Positions 34,009-43,426 of a stretch of 64,000 nt of DNA are shown in pieces. The translations under genes and the position numbers were made by a program. Origin of the DNA: Asticcacaulis benevestitus DSM 16100 = ATCC BAA-896. Its GTDB lineage: Bacteria; Pseudomonadota; Alphaproteobacteria; Caulobacterales; Caulobacteraceae. Within the stretch, counting starts at the first letter, position 1, and every line of letters starts with the position of its first letter. Under the pieces are notes generated by a model. It was not told the DNA's origin. It saw only the letters and a program-made list of their open reading frames with translations, and did no database searches. The stretch covers positions 86,053 through 150,052 of the forward strand of contig NZ_AQWM01000006.1 in assembly GCF_000376105.1 (NCBI RefSeq), read 5' to 3'.

Positions 34009-34818
34009 TTATAGTTTGAGGTCCGACATCATCACAGTGACGGCCTGACCGCGCAGCTTGACACGGTCCCCCACCACTTCGCATTGCAGGTGCGCGCCGC
34101 GTCTCGGATAGGCTTGATAGTAATCGATTACAGGCTTTCCGGTCAAGGCGGCATAGAGCGGCGCCAGCATACAGTGCATCGAGCCGGTGGCCGGATCTTC
34201 ATTAATGCCCATGTCCGGCGCGAACAGACGGCTGACCACGCCGTAAGGCTTATCCGCATCGGCAAAGGCCGTGACGATCAGGTGGCGATCGGTATAGGCC
34301 GTGCCCTGATAGGCGGTCAGCTTGCTGAGGTCCGGCACGATGTCACGCACCGTCTGCTCGCTGTCCATGAAGGCGATCAGCGCCGGCCCGCCATAACAGC
34401 GCAGCGGCGCCACGCCCAGCACGGCCTCGACCGCTGGCTCAACCGCAATCTCATGCGGCGGATAGGACGGGAAATCCATTTCCAGCCGATCCTCAAAGCG
34501 GCGCACGGTCAATGCGCCCGACAAAGTGTCGAAACGCAGCACGTCGGCCGCCACACCGAACTCATGGAAAAGCGCATGGGCCGAGGCCAGGGTGGCGTGC
34601 CCGCACAGCGGCACCTCCATGGCCGGCGTGAACCAGCGCAGACCAAAGCGCGAGGGATCACCGGTGCGCAGCAGATAGGCGGTTTCCGCCTGATTGTTCT
34701 CCATGGCCAGCGCCTGCATGAAGTCCGCGTCCGGCCACACGGTAAAGGGTTCGACCACACAGGCGGGATTCCCCTTGAACGGTGCTTCCGCAAAGGCGTC
34801 GATCAGATATTGTCGCAT
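34009..34818 (-). CDS. PhzF-family isomerase/epimerase
   Basis: The 269-residue protein starts MRQYLIDAFAEAPFKGNPAC, as PhzF proteins do. MENNQAETAYLL (about residue 43-54) carries the catalytic Glu of the family; LRWFTPAMEVPLCGHATLAS and GINEDPATGSMHCMLAPL mark the two diaminopimelate-epimerase-like halves. Substrate is unknown; the phenazine name is only a family label because no other phenazine genes are near. It reads toward DUF1080, 20 bases away. Confidence 0.85.
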   Translation of the reverse strand: MRQYLIDAFAEAPFKGNPACVVEPFTVWPDADFMQALAMENNQAETAYLLRTGDPSRFGLRWFTPAMEVPLCGHATLASAHALFHEFGVAADVLRFDTLSGALTVRRFEDRLEMDFPSYPPHEIAVEPAVEAVLGVAPLRCYGGPALIAFMDSEQTVRDIVPDLSKLTAYQGTAYTDRHLIVTAFADADKPYGVVSRLFAPDMGINEDPATGSMHCMLAPLYAALTGKPVIDYYQAYPRRGAHLQCEVVGDRVKLRGQAVTVMMSDLKL

Positions 34819-34940
34819 GGGCTTCCCTGACGTAGGTGCGATGTGAAGACGAACGCCCATTTCCGGGCGCCTTACAGGAAGCTTAGTAGCATCGGATCGT
34901 CCGGTGTCGCCAGTTATGAGACCACTGTCGGCTGGCGCAA

Positions 34941-35585
34941 TCAGCTAAATTTCGCCAGAACCTTGCCGACCTTCATCTTCACGCCGTCACCGTTGACGTA
35001 GTCGCCCGCCTTCATGCCATCAGGACAATCGCCAAGACGCTTGCCGTCGGTCACCGTGATCTGGCGGCCATGACCGGCAAAGGCCGGCGAATAGCGCGTT
35101 TCGGCCGTTTGGTGGAACGCCTCGTTGCCGATGATGTCGACATGGATATGGCTGGTCAGCGTGGTGTCGTTGACCTCACAGACCGTATCGATATCGGCGC
35201 CGGAGGCCAGCCGCACCACGCTGCGCGTCATGCACGACAGGTCATTCATTTCCGGTTTACCGAGCAAATCCTGCCCGATCACCGCCAGACGTTCGCCCTG
35301 ATCTTCATCGACGCAGATCCTGGCTACCGAACTGCCGCCCAGTTGCGGCAGGGTCTGCGTCAATTGCCACAGGCCCTCACGCTGGCTTTTGCGCGGCGGT
35401 GGCGTTTCGCTGCTGGCCACGCTTTCCGAAGCCTGCTCCGCGGCGGAGTCGTACGTGGACGACGCCGATTGCGCGGTCTCGCTGCCGGAAGGTGCCACGG
35501 GCGGCTTGTCGGGCTTGTCACAGGCCACCACCGCCAGGCACGCCAGAAGAGACAAACTCAAAGAAACGTGCCGCATAATGATCAT
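34941..35585 (-). CDS. DUF3617 lipoprotein
   Basis: The 214-residue protein has a lipobox (LACLAVVAC, Cys about 22), a Ser/Ala/Glu-rich linker and a DUF3617 domain: REGLWQLTQTLPQLGG, ARICVDEDQGERL, LSCMTRSVVRL with paired Cys and SHIHVDIIG. The family is periplasmic and of unknown role. Starts at 35585 and 35576 are both possible. A second DUF3617 gene lies on the other side of ung. Confidence 0.75.
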   Translation of the reverse strand: MIIMRHVSLSLSLLACLAVVACDKPDKPPVAPSGSETAQSASSTYDSAAEQASESVASSETPPPRKSQREGLWQLTQTLPQLGGSSVARICVDEDQGERLAVIGQDLLGKPEMNDLSCMTRSVVRLASGADIDTVCEVNDTTLTSHIHVDIIGNEAFHQTAETRYSPAFAGHGRQITVTDGKRLGDCPDGMKAGDYVNGDGVKMKVGKVLAKFS

Positions 35586-35772
35586 GTCGCGCTGACGCCC
35601 TGGCGATTACCGTTGGTTGCCGGGGTGATAAAGCCCCTTTTCATGCCGACCGCACAAATGACCAGACTGGTCGGGAATACATACACAAGCGGCTTCATCA
35701 ACACTCTCCCGTAACGCCCCTTCAACCTAGTTTTGAAAATATAAAGACGAAATTAGGAAGTCGATCCGGTGA

Positions 35773-36465
35773 TCATTCTGCTGGATTGGCCGGCAGCGTC
35801 CAGTCGATCGGCGCATGGCCCTTTGCCACCAGAAAATCATTGGCGCGCGAGAACGGTTTTGTGCCGAAGAAGCCGTTATGGGCTGACAGCGGCGACGGAT
35901 GCACCGACTTGATCACCAGATGCTTCGTGGTATCGACAAAAGCGGCCTTTTTCTGTGCGTAAGCGCCCCACAGGATAAAGACCACCGGCTGCGGCAGGTC
36001 ATTGACCGCGCGGATCACCGCATCGGTAAACTTTTCCCAGCCCTTGCCCTGATGCGCCGCCGCCATGCCCATCTCGACCGTCAGCACGCTGTTGAGCAGC
36101 AATACGCCCTGCTTTGCCCAGTGCTCCAGAAAGCCGTGCTTGGCCGGCGCGATGCCGAGATCGCCCTGCAATTCCTTGTAGATATTGACCAGGGACGGCG
36201 GAATACGCACGCCCGGCTTGACCGAGAACGACAGGCCATGCGCCTGGCCTTCGCCATGATAGGGGTCCTGCCCCAGGATCACCACGCGCACCTTATCCGG
36301 TGGCGTCAGGTCCAGCGCGCGGAAATAATCGGCGCCTTTAGGGAATACGCGCTTACCTGCCTCACGCTGCGCACTCAGGAAGGCTTTCAGCTCAACCATG
36401 TAGAGCTTTGAAAACTCCGGCGCCAGAAGCGCCTTCCAGCCGTCGTCAAGCTTGATATCATTCAT
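35773..36465 (-). CDS. ung: Uracil-DNA glycosylase, family 1
   Basis: Ung excises uracil from DNA. In the 230-residue protein [20 protein letters not shown] holds the catalytic Asp motif, [19 protein letters not shown] the uracil-binding strand, [11 protein letters not shown] follows, and [11 protein letters not shown] holds the catalytic His loop. ATG 36465 removes a 10-codon extension without homology. It is a single gene between two DUF3617 genes. Confidence 0.96.
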   Translation of the reverse strand: MNDIKLDDGWKALLAPEFSKLYMVELKAFLSAQREAGKRVFPKGADYFRALDLTPPDKVRVVILGQDPYHGEGQAHGLSFSVKPGVRIPPSLVNIYKELQGDLGIAPAKHGFLEHWAKQGVLLLNSVLTVEMGMAAAHQGKGWEKFTDAVIRAVNDLPQPVVFILWGAYAQKKAAFVDTTKHLVIKSVHPSPLSAHNGFFGTKPFSRANDFLVAKGHAPIDWTLPANPAE

Positions 36466-36522
36466 GGTCGCGGTCCCGTTTTTAACGCCGCGCATGGGGC
36501 CGCGACTCTACGCTTTAGTCAA

Positions 36523-37017
36523 TCAGGATTTGGTGCAGGTGCCGGTGATCTTGCCGGTGACGTGGATCGTGGCGTCCTGACCCGCGCTGGCAGCGACGAT
36601 ATCACCGCTGAAGCTCTGATGATCGCCGCTCACCGTCAGTGAACCATTGCCCTTCACGGCGGCGCAATCCGTGGTCCATGAGACGTTCGCGCCTTCATTG
36701 CTGAACATCTGGCCCTCGCATTGCGGGCCGGTAACGCTGACCGGCGGAGCTTTGAGGTCTTCGATATTGGCGCAGAGACTAGAGGTGGTCGTGGTGGGCG
36801 CCTGGCCCGCCAAGGTCGTCTGGGTGGTGACTTCCCACATCGAATCGGGCCCGGGCAGCGCTGCCGGCTCACTGGCGGGGGGCACGACATCAACCACAGC
36901 GCGGGCGGCTGTCGGCGGCGAGATATCAGGCTGGGTCTGATCGAGAACGGCAGGGCCGGCAAGACCCAGTATGAAGCCGGCGGCAGAGGCAAAGGTCAAC
37001 GCGATCGTGGGACTCAT
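36523..37017 (-). CDS. DUF3617-like exported protein
   Basis: The 164-residue protein starts at ATG 37017 behind AGGAGC and has an N-terminal hydrophobic segment (ALTFASAAGFILGLAGPAVL) acting as signal or anchor. The rest follows the DUF3617 plan: MWEVTTQTTLAGQAP, SSLCANIED, CEGQMFSNEGANVSWTTDC and SLTVSGDHQSFSGDI, with four Cys in pairs. Function is unknown. Confidence 0.7.
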   Translation of the reverse strand: MSPTIALTFASAAGFILGLAGPAVLDQTQPDISPPTAARAVVDVVPPASEPAALPGPDSMWEVTTQTTLAGQAPTTTTSSLCANIEDLKAPPVSVTGPQCEGQMFSNEGANVSWTTDCAAVKGNGSLTVSGDHQSFSGDIVAASAGQDATIHVTGKITGTCTKS

Positions 37018-37290
37018 CACAATGCTCCTGTAACAGCAAAAGCCCCCGAACACTATTGTAGGCCACTTTCTCAACCAGGCAAGGAATATTGCTTTCAAAT
37101 ATTTGATATTTATAGATTTTTTATTCTCACTTCGCAGTCCTATCAAGACTGTCCGCGCGCAGACTTATCAAGTTTTGTTTTTTTGTTCCGATCCGGATGC
37201 AAATGAAACCGGCGTATATTGTATCAGATTAGCAAGCGTGTATTGTCACACTTCTAAATCATAACTCCCAGACCATAAGGCCTTCCCGTC

Positions 37291-38832
37291 GTGACACTTC
37301 GCTCCCTCCGTCCCTCCCGCGCGCTCCTCACCGGCCTGGTCTGTGTTATGCTCGCCGGCAGCCCCGCCCTGCCCGCCTTTGCCGATGACAAGCCCAAGGC
37401 CGAGCCTGAGAAAACCGCCGATAAACCCGCCGATAAACCCGATGGCGATAGTTTCCCGGCCCTGCCGGACGACAAGACCATCCGCCAATCCATCCAGCTC
37501 GATGGCAAGGCGCTGAGCTATGACGCCACCGTCGGTAAGATCGCCGTGCGCGACGCCAAGGGCAAGGTCATCGCCGAGGTCGTTTACACCGCCTATATCG
37601 TGCCCGGCAAAGATCCTAAAAGACCCGTCACCTTCGCCTTTAACGGCGGCCCCGGAGCCTCTTCCGTCTATCTCAATATGGGCGCCATCGGTCCGAAGCG
37701 CGTCCAGTTCGGCGATGCCGGCGACTCACCCTCCGATTCCAGCGTCACCACCGACAATCCGAGTAGCTGGCTTGATATGAGCGATCTGGTTTTCATCGAT
37801 CCGGTCGGCACCGGCTATTCACGCGCGCTGGAAGAGTCCGACGCCGCCAAGAAGGACTTCTTCGCGACCGAGGCCGATATCCAGTACCTGTCGCGTGTCG
37901 TCTACGACTGGCTGGTCAAGAACGGTCGCCTGCGCTCCCCCAAATACATCATGGGCGAAAGCTACGGCGGCTACCGTGCCCCGCGTATCGCCAACACCCT
38001 GCAAACCCGCATGGGCGTCGGTGTTTCCGGGCTGATCATGGTGTCGCCCTATCTCGATCCCGCCGCTGTCGGCTCCGAAACGGCGCTGTCGCCGCTGCCA
38101 TGGATGATCAACCTGCCCTCCATGGCCGCCGCCAATCTGGAAAAGCACGGCAAACTGACGCCGGAGGCCGTGGCCGAGGTCGAGCGCTATGACCGCACGC
38201 AGTTCGTCACCGATTTCCTCGCCGGCCGCTCCGACCCGCAGGCTGTCAGCCGCCTCGTCAGCAAGGTGTCTGAATATACCGGCCTCGATCCGGCGCTGGT
38301 AGCCCGCATGGACGGCCGGATCGACACTGGCACCTTCCTGCGTGAAAGCCATCGCAATGAGCGCAAGATCGGCAGCGTCTATGATTCCAATGTCACGGCT
38401 TTTGACCCCTTCCCCGAAGCCCCCAGTCAATTGTCGGGCGACCCGATCCTGAACGCTCTGATCGCGCCCACCACCAGCGCCATGGTCGATTTTGTCACCC
38501 GCGAGGTCGGCTGGAAGACCGAGGCGCATTATGAGGCCCTGTCCTATGCCGTCAATGAAGCCTGGGATCGCGGCGCCGCCGACGACAAGCCGGTCAGCGA
38601 CCTGCGCCAGGCCATCGCCAACGACCCGAAGATGCAGGTGCTGATCGTCCATGGTTATAACGACCTGTCGTGCCCCTTCTTCACCTCACGCCTGGTCATC
38701 GACCAGTTGCCGACCTATGGCGGCACCGCCAAGGTCAGGCTCGCCGTCTATCCCGGCGGGCACATGTTCTACAGCCGCACCGGCAGCGCCACCGCCTTCA
38801 AGACCGACGCCAAAGCCCTTTATACCCGTTAG
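37291..38832 (+). CDS. Exported S10 serine carboxypeptidase-like protein
   Basis: The protein has 513 residues with a signal peptide (ALLTGLVCVMLAGSPALPAF). FAFNGGPGASSVYLNMGAIG is the oxyanion region, IDPVGTGYSRA follows, YIMGESYGGYRAPRIA (about residue 217-232) holds the nucleophile Ser, and QVLIVHGYNDLSCP with GGHMFY the Asp and His. It trims C-terminal residues from peptides. The start is GTG 37291. It is followed nine bases later by an S15/CocE-type hydrolase, so the pair may digest peptides together outside the cytoplasm. Confidence 0.9.
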   Translation: MTLRSLRPSRALLTGLVCVMLAGSPALPAFADDKPKAEPEKTADKPADKPDGDSFPALPDDKTIRQSIQLDGKALSYDATVGKIAVRDAKGKVIAEVVYTAYIVPGKDPKRPVTFAFNGGPGASSVYLNMGAIGPKRVQFGDAGDSPSDSSVTTDNPSSWLDMSDLVFIDPVGTGYSRALEESDAAKKDFFATEADIQYLSRVVYDWLVKNGRLRSPKYIMGESYGGYRAPRIANTLQTRMGVGVSGLIMVSPYLDPAAVGSETALSPLPWMINLPSMAAANLEKHGKLTPEAVAEVERYDRTQFVTDFLAGRSDPQAVSRLVSKVSEYTGLDPALVARMDGRIDTGTFLRESHRNERKIGSVYDSNVTAFDPFPEAPSQLSGDPILNALIAPTTSAMVDFVTREVGWKTEAHYEALSYAVNEAWDRGAADDKPVSDLRQAIANDPKMQVLIVHGYNDLSCPFFTSRLVIDQLPTYGGTAKVRLAVYPGGHMFYSRTGSATAFKTDAKALYTR

Positions 38833-38841
38833 GAATTAGAG

Positions 38842-40779
38842 ATGACCTTCCGCACCCTCACCTGCGCCGCTGCCCTGCTGTCGCTGGCCTTTGCCGCCCC
38901 CGTGCTGGCCAAGCCGAAGCCGGCTGCCCCTTCCACCGCCGTCACCCCCATGACGCCGGATGTCTTCGACAGCTATGATAAGGTTCGTCCGGACGCCGAT
39001 TTTGTCCGTCGCGTCATCATGGTGCCGATGCGCGACGGCACCAAGCTCTATACCGTGATCGTGTTCAAGAAGGGCACGAAGGACGGTCCGATCCTGCTGT
39101 CGCGCACCCCCTATGACGCCAAGTCCACCATGGCGAGATCGGCGAGCCAGACGATCAAGGAAGTCCTGCCCGCGATGTACGATCCGTTCGTTGACGATGG
39201 CTACATCATCGTGACGCAGGATATCCGCGGCATTCATAATTCCGAGGGCGTCTACGTCATGAACCGCCCGCTTTCGGGTGCACTCAACGACACCGGCATT
39301 GATGAATCGACCGATGCCTACGACGCGATCGACTGGCTGTCGAAGAACATCCCGGAATCGAACGGCAAGGTCGGTATCATCGGCTCGTCCTATCTCGGTT
39401 TCACCTCCCTGCTGGCCGAGATCAACCCGCATCCGGCCCTGAAAGCCGCCGTGCCGCAAAGCCCGATGGTCGATGGCTGGAAGGGCGACGACTGGTTCCA
39501 CAACGGCGCCTTCCGCGTCAACAGCCTGAGCTATGCCCTGGGGCAAAGCACCGGCAAGGCCGATGCCGGCGCCGACATACCGGATGGCGTGGGCGACGAT
39601 TATAATCGCTATCTCGAAGCCGGTTCGACGGGCGATTACGCCCGCAAGTGGGGCATCGACCAGGTGCCCTTCGTGCGCAAGCTGATGGAAAATCCGGCCT
39701 ACACAACCTTCTGGTCGGGCCAGGCGGTCGATAAGTGGATGGCGGCCGCGCCACTGAAAGTGCCGACCATGCTGGTCGTTGGCCAGTGGGATCAGGAAGA
39801 TTCCTATGGCGCACCGGCGGTCTACAAGGTCATGGAGCCCAAGGACACGAACAACGACATGGTGTCTCTGGTCATCGGGCCGTGGCGCCATTCCGGCGTC
39901 AACCACTATGGCTACGACCTCGGCGCCCTCACCTTCACCGGCGACACCGCGCATGAATTCCGCGTCAAGTACATGAAGCCCTTCTTCGATCACTATCTCA
40001 AGGGCGCACCCGATCCGAAAACCCCGCCGGTCCTGACCTACGCCACCGGCGCGAACCACTGGAACGAGTCGCCGAAATGGCCGATGGGCACCCTGACCCC
40101 GCTCTATATCGGTGAAAACTTCACCGCCAGCTTCACCAAACCCGCCACGGATGGCCACGACAACTACGTCTCCGATCCGTCGAAGCCCGTGCCCTTTATT
40201 CCGCGACCGATCAGCATGGCCGATTCCAGCCAGTGGAAGCCCTGGCTGGTCCACGATCAACGCTTTGTCTCCGATCGTCCGGATGTGCTGACCTATACCT
40301 CCACCGCGCTCGACAAGCCGGTACATATTATGGGCGCGCCTGTGGTCGATCTCTACGCCGCCACCTCCGGCACCGACTCCGACTGGGTGGTCAAGATCAT
40401 CGACGTCTATCCCAACGAGTCGCCGGAAGGCGCCGCGCAAGGCTCCAAGCCCGGCATGGCCGGTTTTGAGCTGCCCATCGGCATCGAGATTTTCCGCGGC
40501 CGGTACGTGCACGGTTTCGACACGCCTCAGGCCCTGACGCCCGGCAAGATCGAGCAGTACAAGTTCGAACTGCCCAATGTCGATCACGTCTTCCTGCCGG
40601 GACATAAGCTGATGATCCAGGTGCAGTCATCGCTGTTCCCGCTCTATGACCGCAACCCGCAGACCTATGTCGACAATATCTTCAACGCCAAGCCGGCGGA
40701 CTATAAAGCGGCGACCGAAAGCATCTATCGCACGCCGACAGCCGCCTCAGCGGTCTGGCTGCCGATTGTGAAGGAATAG
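38842..40779 (+). CDS. Exported CocE/NonD (S15-type) hydrolase
   Basis: The 645-residue protein has a signal peptide (TCAAALLSLAFAAPVLAK) and the two-domain S15/CocE layout. MRDGTKLYTVIVFKK begins the hydrolase; VGIIGSSYLGFTSLLAEI (about residue 176) holds the Ser nucleophile, VVGQWDQEDSYG the Asp, and IGPWRHSGVN the His. The C-terminal jelly roll includes DSDWVVKIIDVYPNE. Members act as X-Pro dipeptidyl peptidases, glutaryl acylases or esterases. Cotranscribed with the S10 gene. Confidence 0.9.
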   Translation: MTFRTLTCAAALLSLAFAAPVLAKPKPAAPSTAVTPMTPDVFDSYDKVRPDADFVRRVIMVPMRDGTKLYTVIVFKKGTKDGPILLSRTPYDAKSTMARSASQTIKEVLPAMYDPFVDDGYIIVTQDIRGIHNSEGVYVMNRPLSGALNDTGIDESTDAYDAIDWLSKNIPESNGKVGIIGSSYLGFTSLLAEINPHPALKAAVPQSPMVDGWKGDDWFHNGAFRVNSLSYALGQSTGKADAGADIPDGVGDDYNRYLEAGSTGDYARKWGIDQVPFVRKLMENPAYTTFWSGQAVDKWMAAAPLKVPTMLVVGQWDQEDSYGAPAVYKVMEPKDTNNDMVSLVIGPWRHSGVNHYGYDLGALTFTGDTAHEFRVKYMKPFFDHYLKGAPDPKTPPVLTYATGANHWNESPKWPMGTLTPLYIGENFTASFTKPATDGHDNYVSDPSKPVPFIPRPISMADSSQWKPWLVHDQRFVSDRPDVLTYTSTALDKPVHIMGAPVVDLYAATSGTDSDWVVKIIDVYPNESPEGAAQGSKPGMAGFELPIGIEIFRGRYVHGFDTPQALTPGKIEQYKFELPNVDHVFLPGHKLMIQVQSSLFPLYDRNPQTYVDNIFNAKPADYKAATESIYRTPTAASAVWLPIVKE

Positions 40780-40783
40780 CAAG

Positions 40784-40903
40784 CCCCCCTCTCCCCGCTT
40801 CTTGCGGGGAGAGGGCTGGGGTGAGGGGCGGTTGTAAAGCTAGCAAGACGCCCCTCACCCGCCGCTAAAGCGGCACCCTCTCCCCGTAAACAGGGAGAGG
40901 GGA
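40784..40903. repeat. REP-like palindromic block between convergent genes
   Basis: Three nested palindromes fill the gap: a CCCTCTCCCCGC hairpin, GGGTGAGGGGCG facing CGCCCCTCACCC, and a second CCCTCTCCCC...GGGAGAGGGG hairpin. The block lies between the convergent hydrolase and YafY-type genes and could end transcription from both sides. The sequence style resembles extragenic palindromes found in many copies in GC-rich genomes. Confidence 0.75.
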
Positions 40904-40904
40904 A

Positions 40905-41645
40905 TTATTGCAGAGTCACAACCGGCTGCTTCTTCGCCGGCAGGCCCGCCTCATACTTGGCGTGTTCCTCGTCGCGTTCCGCCTTCCACGCCTTGAGCAA
41001 GACGGCGCGGCGCTTGGGGTAGCGGTTTTCCAGCGGTGACCACGATACGATACGGTCGGCGCGCAAGTGGCGGAAGGCTTGCCGCATCTCGCACCACACC
41101 ACGACGATGCGAATATGTTCAAAGAAGCCCAGCGCCACGGGCCAGACCACGCGGTCAGTGGTGACCTCCTTCAGGTCGGTATAGCGCACCTCGACGCGGC
41201 ATTCACCCCGGATGGAGGCGCGGATATCACCGAGATCGATCCGGCTTTGCGGCGATGACCAGCTTGGCACCACCAGCAAACCAGAAGTCTCAATCTCATC
41301 GGCCAGATCCTTTGGCAGCACGGCGGTGATCTTGGTCAGGGCGTTCTGCGCCGCCTCCCCCAGACGGGCATCGCCCCGGTCGGCCACCCAGCGCACGCCC
41401 AGCACCAGCGCCTCCAGTTCTTCCTGGCTCAGCATCAAAGGCGGCAGCATATAGCCCGGCCGCAGCACATAACCCACGCCCGGCTCGCCTTCGATATGCG
41501 CGCCCTGCGCCTGAAGCGCGCCTATATCGCGGTAAAGCGTCCGCAGCGAAATATCGAGTTCGCGCGCCAGTTCAGCGCCGGCCACCGGATAACGATGGCG
41601 TCGCAACAGTTGCAAAAGGTCAAGCAGGCGGGTGGCGCGCGACAT
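40905..41645 (-). CDS. YafY-type HTH/WYL transcriptional regulator
   Basis: The 246-residue protein has an N-terminal winged helix (RLLDLLQLLRRHRYPVAGAE, LDISLRTLYRDIGAL) and a WYL-like ligand domain (RVEVRYTDLKEVTTDRVVWP, ALGFFEHIRIVVVWCEMRQA, FRHLRADRI). In these proteins the second domain senses nucleic acid or nucleotide ligands. Target unknown; it diverges from the TetR gene. Confidence 0.85.
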   Translation of the reverse strand: MSRATRLLDLLQLLRRHRYPVAGAELARELDISLRTLYRDIGALQAQGAHIEGEPGVGYVLRPGYMLPPLMLSQEELEALVLGVRWVADRGDARLGEAAQNALTKITAVLPKDLADEIETSGLLVVPSWSSPQSRIDLGDIRASIRGECRVEVRYTDLKEVTTDRVVWPVALGFFEHIRIVVVWCEMRQAFRHLRADRIVSWSPLENRYPKRRAVLLKAWKAERDEEHAKYEAGLPAKKQPVVTLQ

Positions 41646-41783
41646 GATGGCGTCCTTGGTCAGGTAGGTTCTCGAATACGCGGCACTGATGAAACCCTAG
41701 CATCCCCCTCATGCCAAGTTCTGTCAGCATAAATCCGGCGACGCCGCAAATATTGTGGATACTTGACTTTAGGGCAATATCAT

Positions 41784-41801
41784 ACATACTGGTTGGTATG
41801 T
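41784..41801. promoter_or_regulatory. Likely TetR autoregulatory operator over the start codon
   Basis: ACATAC (41784-41789) and GTATGT (41796-41801) form a perfect 6-bp dyad with a 6-base centre, overlapping the ATG at 41798. Palindromes of this size are typical TetR sites, so autorepression is likely. Confidence 0.6.
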
Positions 41802-42403
41802 CAGTCTCAGCCCCCCGCCGCGCACCTGTCCAGACCCGCGAACGCCTGATGAACGCAGCGTTCGAGGAGGTGTATCACAATGGCTTTCAGGGCAGCGACC
41901 TCAAGGCCATCCTCGCCAGGGCCGGTGTCACCAAGGGCGCGCTCTATCACCATTTCGATGGCAAGGAAGCGCTGGGTCATGCCGTCATCGAGCACGTCAT
42001 CGCCCGCATCACGCAGGACAAGTGGCTGGCCCCGCTCGATGATGTTGATGATCCGATCGACGCCCTGCTCGGCATTCTCGACGACACCGGCACCTCGGAT
42101 GCCGAGGTCAACGGCGGCTGTCCGCTCAACAATCTGGCGCAGGAAATGTCGCCGCTCGACGAGGGTTTCCGCCGGCGCCTGTCGGAGATCTTCACCAACT
42201 GGATCGGGGGTGTCAGCGATGCTCTGCGGCTTGGCCAGATCAATGAAAAGGTGCGCAACGACATCGATGCCCGCGACACAGCCACCTACCTCGTCGCCAC
42301 CTACGAAGGCTATATTTCCCTGGCCAAGACCGCGCAGGATAGCCGTGTCCTTATCTCTGGTATGAAGCAGTTGCGCCTTTACCTGGAGTCGTTGCGCGCC
42401 TGA
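41798..42403 (+). CDS. TetR-family regulator
   Basis: The 201-residue protein has the TetR HTH: TRERLMNAAFEEVYHNGFQG and LKAILARAGVTKGALYHHFD with the terminal KEAL. The ligand domain contains NGGCPLNNLAQEMSPLDEGF, as in AcuR/YcdC-like groups. The frame is open 29 codons upstream, but MSVSAPRRA at 41798 is the usual type of start. It may regulate the methylcitrate operon starting 116 bases downstream, or only itself. Confidence 0.85.
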   Translation: MSVSAPRRAPVQTRERLMNAAFEEVYHNGFQGSDLKAILARAGVTKGALYHHFDGKEALGHAVIEHVIARITQDKWLAPLDDVDDPIDALLGILDDTGTSDAEVNGGCPLNNLAQEMSPLDEGFRRRLSEIFTNWIGGVSDALRLGQINEKVRNDIDARDTATYLVATYEGYISLAKTAQDSRVLISGMKQLRLYLESLRA

Positions 42404-42430
42404 TCAATCGCACGTGAATTGACGCCGAGG

Positions 42431-42446
42431 TTTACGTGAGCGTAAA
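42431..42446. promoter_or_regulatory. Palindrome in the prpB promoter region
   Basis: TTTACG at 42431-42436 and CGTAAA at 42441-42446 form a perfect dyad around TGAG, between the TetR stop and prpB. It is a candidate operator for propionate control; the protein that binds is unknown. It differs from the TetR gene's own dyad. Confidence 0.5.
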
Positions 42447-42518
42447 TGATTACGCTTGACCCAATTGGTTTCACTTGATACCTTTCGGATATAAGTCGTA
42501 AAGACAGGGAAACGCCAC

Positions 42519-43406
42519 ATGATGACCTCCGCAGGCGCGAAATTTCGCGCCGCTCTGGCCGCTGAACAGCCTTTGCAGGTGGTCGGCGCCATCAATGCCA
42601 ATCATGCCCTGCTGGCCAAACGTGCCGGCTACAAGGCCATCTATCTGTCGGGTGGCGGCGTGGCGGCCGGATCGCTGGGGCTTCCCGATCTTGGCATCAA
42701 CACGTTGGATGATGTTCTCACCGATATCCGCCGCATCACCGATGTCTGCGACCTGCCGCTGATGGTCGATATCGATACCGGCTTTGGCCCCTCGGCGTTC
42801 AATATCGAGCGCACCATCAAGTCACTGATCAAGTTCGGCGCCGCCGCATGCCACATTGAGGACCAGGTCGGCGCCAAGCGCTGCGGTCATCGCCCTGGCA
42901 AGGAGATCGTTTCGACCGCCGAAATGGTCGATCGTGTGAAAGCGGCCGCTGACGCCAAAACCGATCCCGATTTCTTCCTGATCGCCCGCACCGACGCCAT
43001 TGCCGTTGAAGGCGTGGAGGTCGCCATCGAACGCGCCATCGCCTGCGTTGAGGCCGGCGCTGACGGCATCTTCGCCGAGGCCGCCTATGATCTGGACACC
43101 TATCGCCGCTTTGTCGATGCCGTAAAGGTGCCGGTGCTGGCCAATATCACCGAGTTCGGCAAGACGCCCCTCTTCACCCGCGAAGAACTGGCCTCGGCCG
43201 GTGTCGCCATCCAGCTCTATCCCCTGTCGGCCTTCCGCGCCATGAACAAGGCGGCGGAGAACGTCTATACCGCCATCCGCCGCGACGGCCACCAGAAGAA
43301 CGTGCTCAATACCATGCAGACCCGTGAGGAACTGTATGACCGCATCGGTTACCATGCCTTTGAAGAGCGCCTCGACGCGCTTTTCAACACCAACAAACAA
43401 AAATAA
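42519..43406 (+). CDS. prpB: Methylisocitrate lyase PrpB
   Basis: PrpB splits 2-methylisocitrate to pyruvate and succinate in the methylcitrate cycle. The 295-residue protein has [29 protein letters not shown] with metal-binding Asp, [20 protein letters not shown] carrying the catalytic Cys-Gly-His loop (KRCGH), and [15 protein letters not shown]. The loop separates PrpB and isocitrate lyase from other members. First gene of prpB-prpC-prpD. Confidence 0.95.
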   Translation: MMTSAGAKFRAALAAEQPLQVVGAINANHALLAKRAGYKAIYLSGGGVAAGSLGLPDLGINTLDDVLTDIRRITDVCDLPLMVDIDTGFGPSAFNIERTIKSLIKFGAAACHIEDQVGAKRCGHRPGKEIVSTAEMVDRVKAAADAKTDPDFFLIARTDAIAVEGVEVAIERAIACVEAGADGIFAEAAYDLDTYRRFVDAVKVPVLANITEFGKTPLFTREELASAGVAIQLYPLSAFRAMNKAAENVYTAIRRDGHQKNVLNTMQTREELYDRIGYHAFEERLDALFNTNKQK

Positions 43407-43426
43407 CAGGAACAAGGAAATGCCTC

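Noticed and set aside
34009..34818. Phenazine biosynthesis
   Set aside because: PhzF is a broad family and no other phenazine genes are nearby.
38836..40605. 589-codon minus-strand open frame opposite the CocE-type hydrolase
   Set aside because: Length is due to GC bias; the plus strand carries a complete S15/CocE enzyme with signal peptide and catalytic triad.
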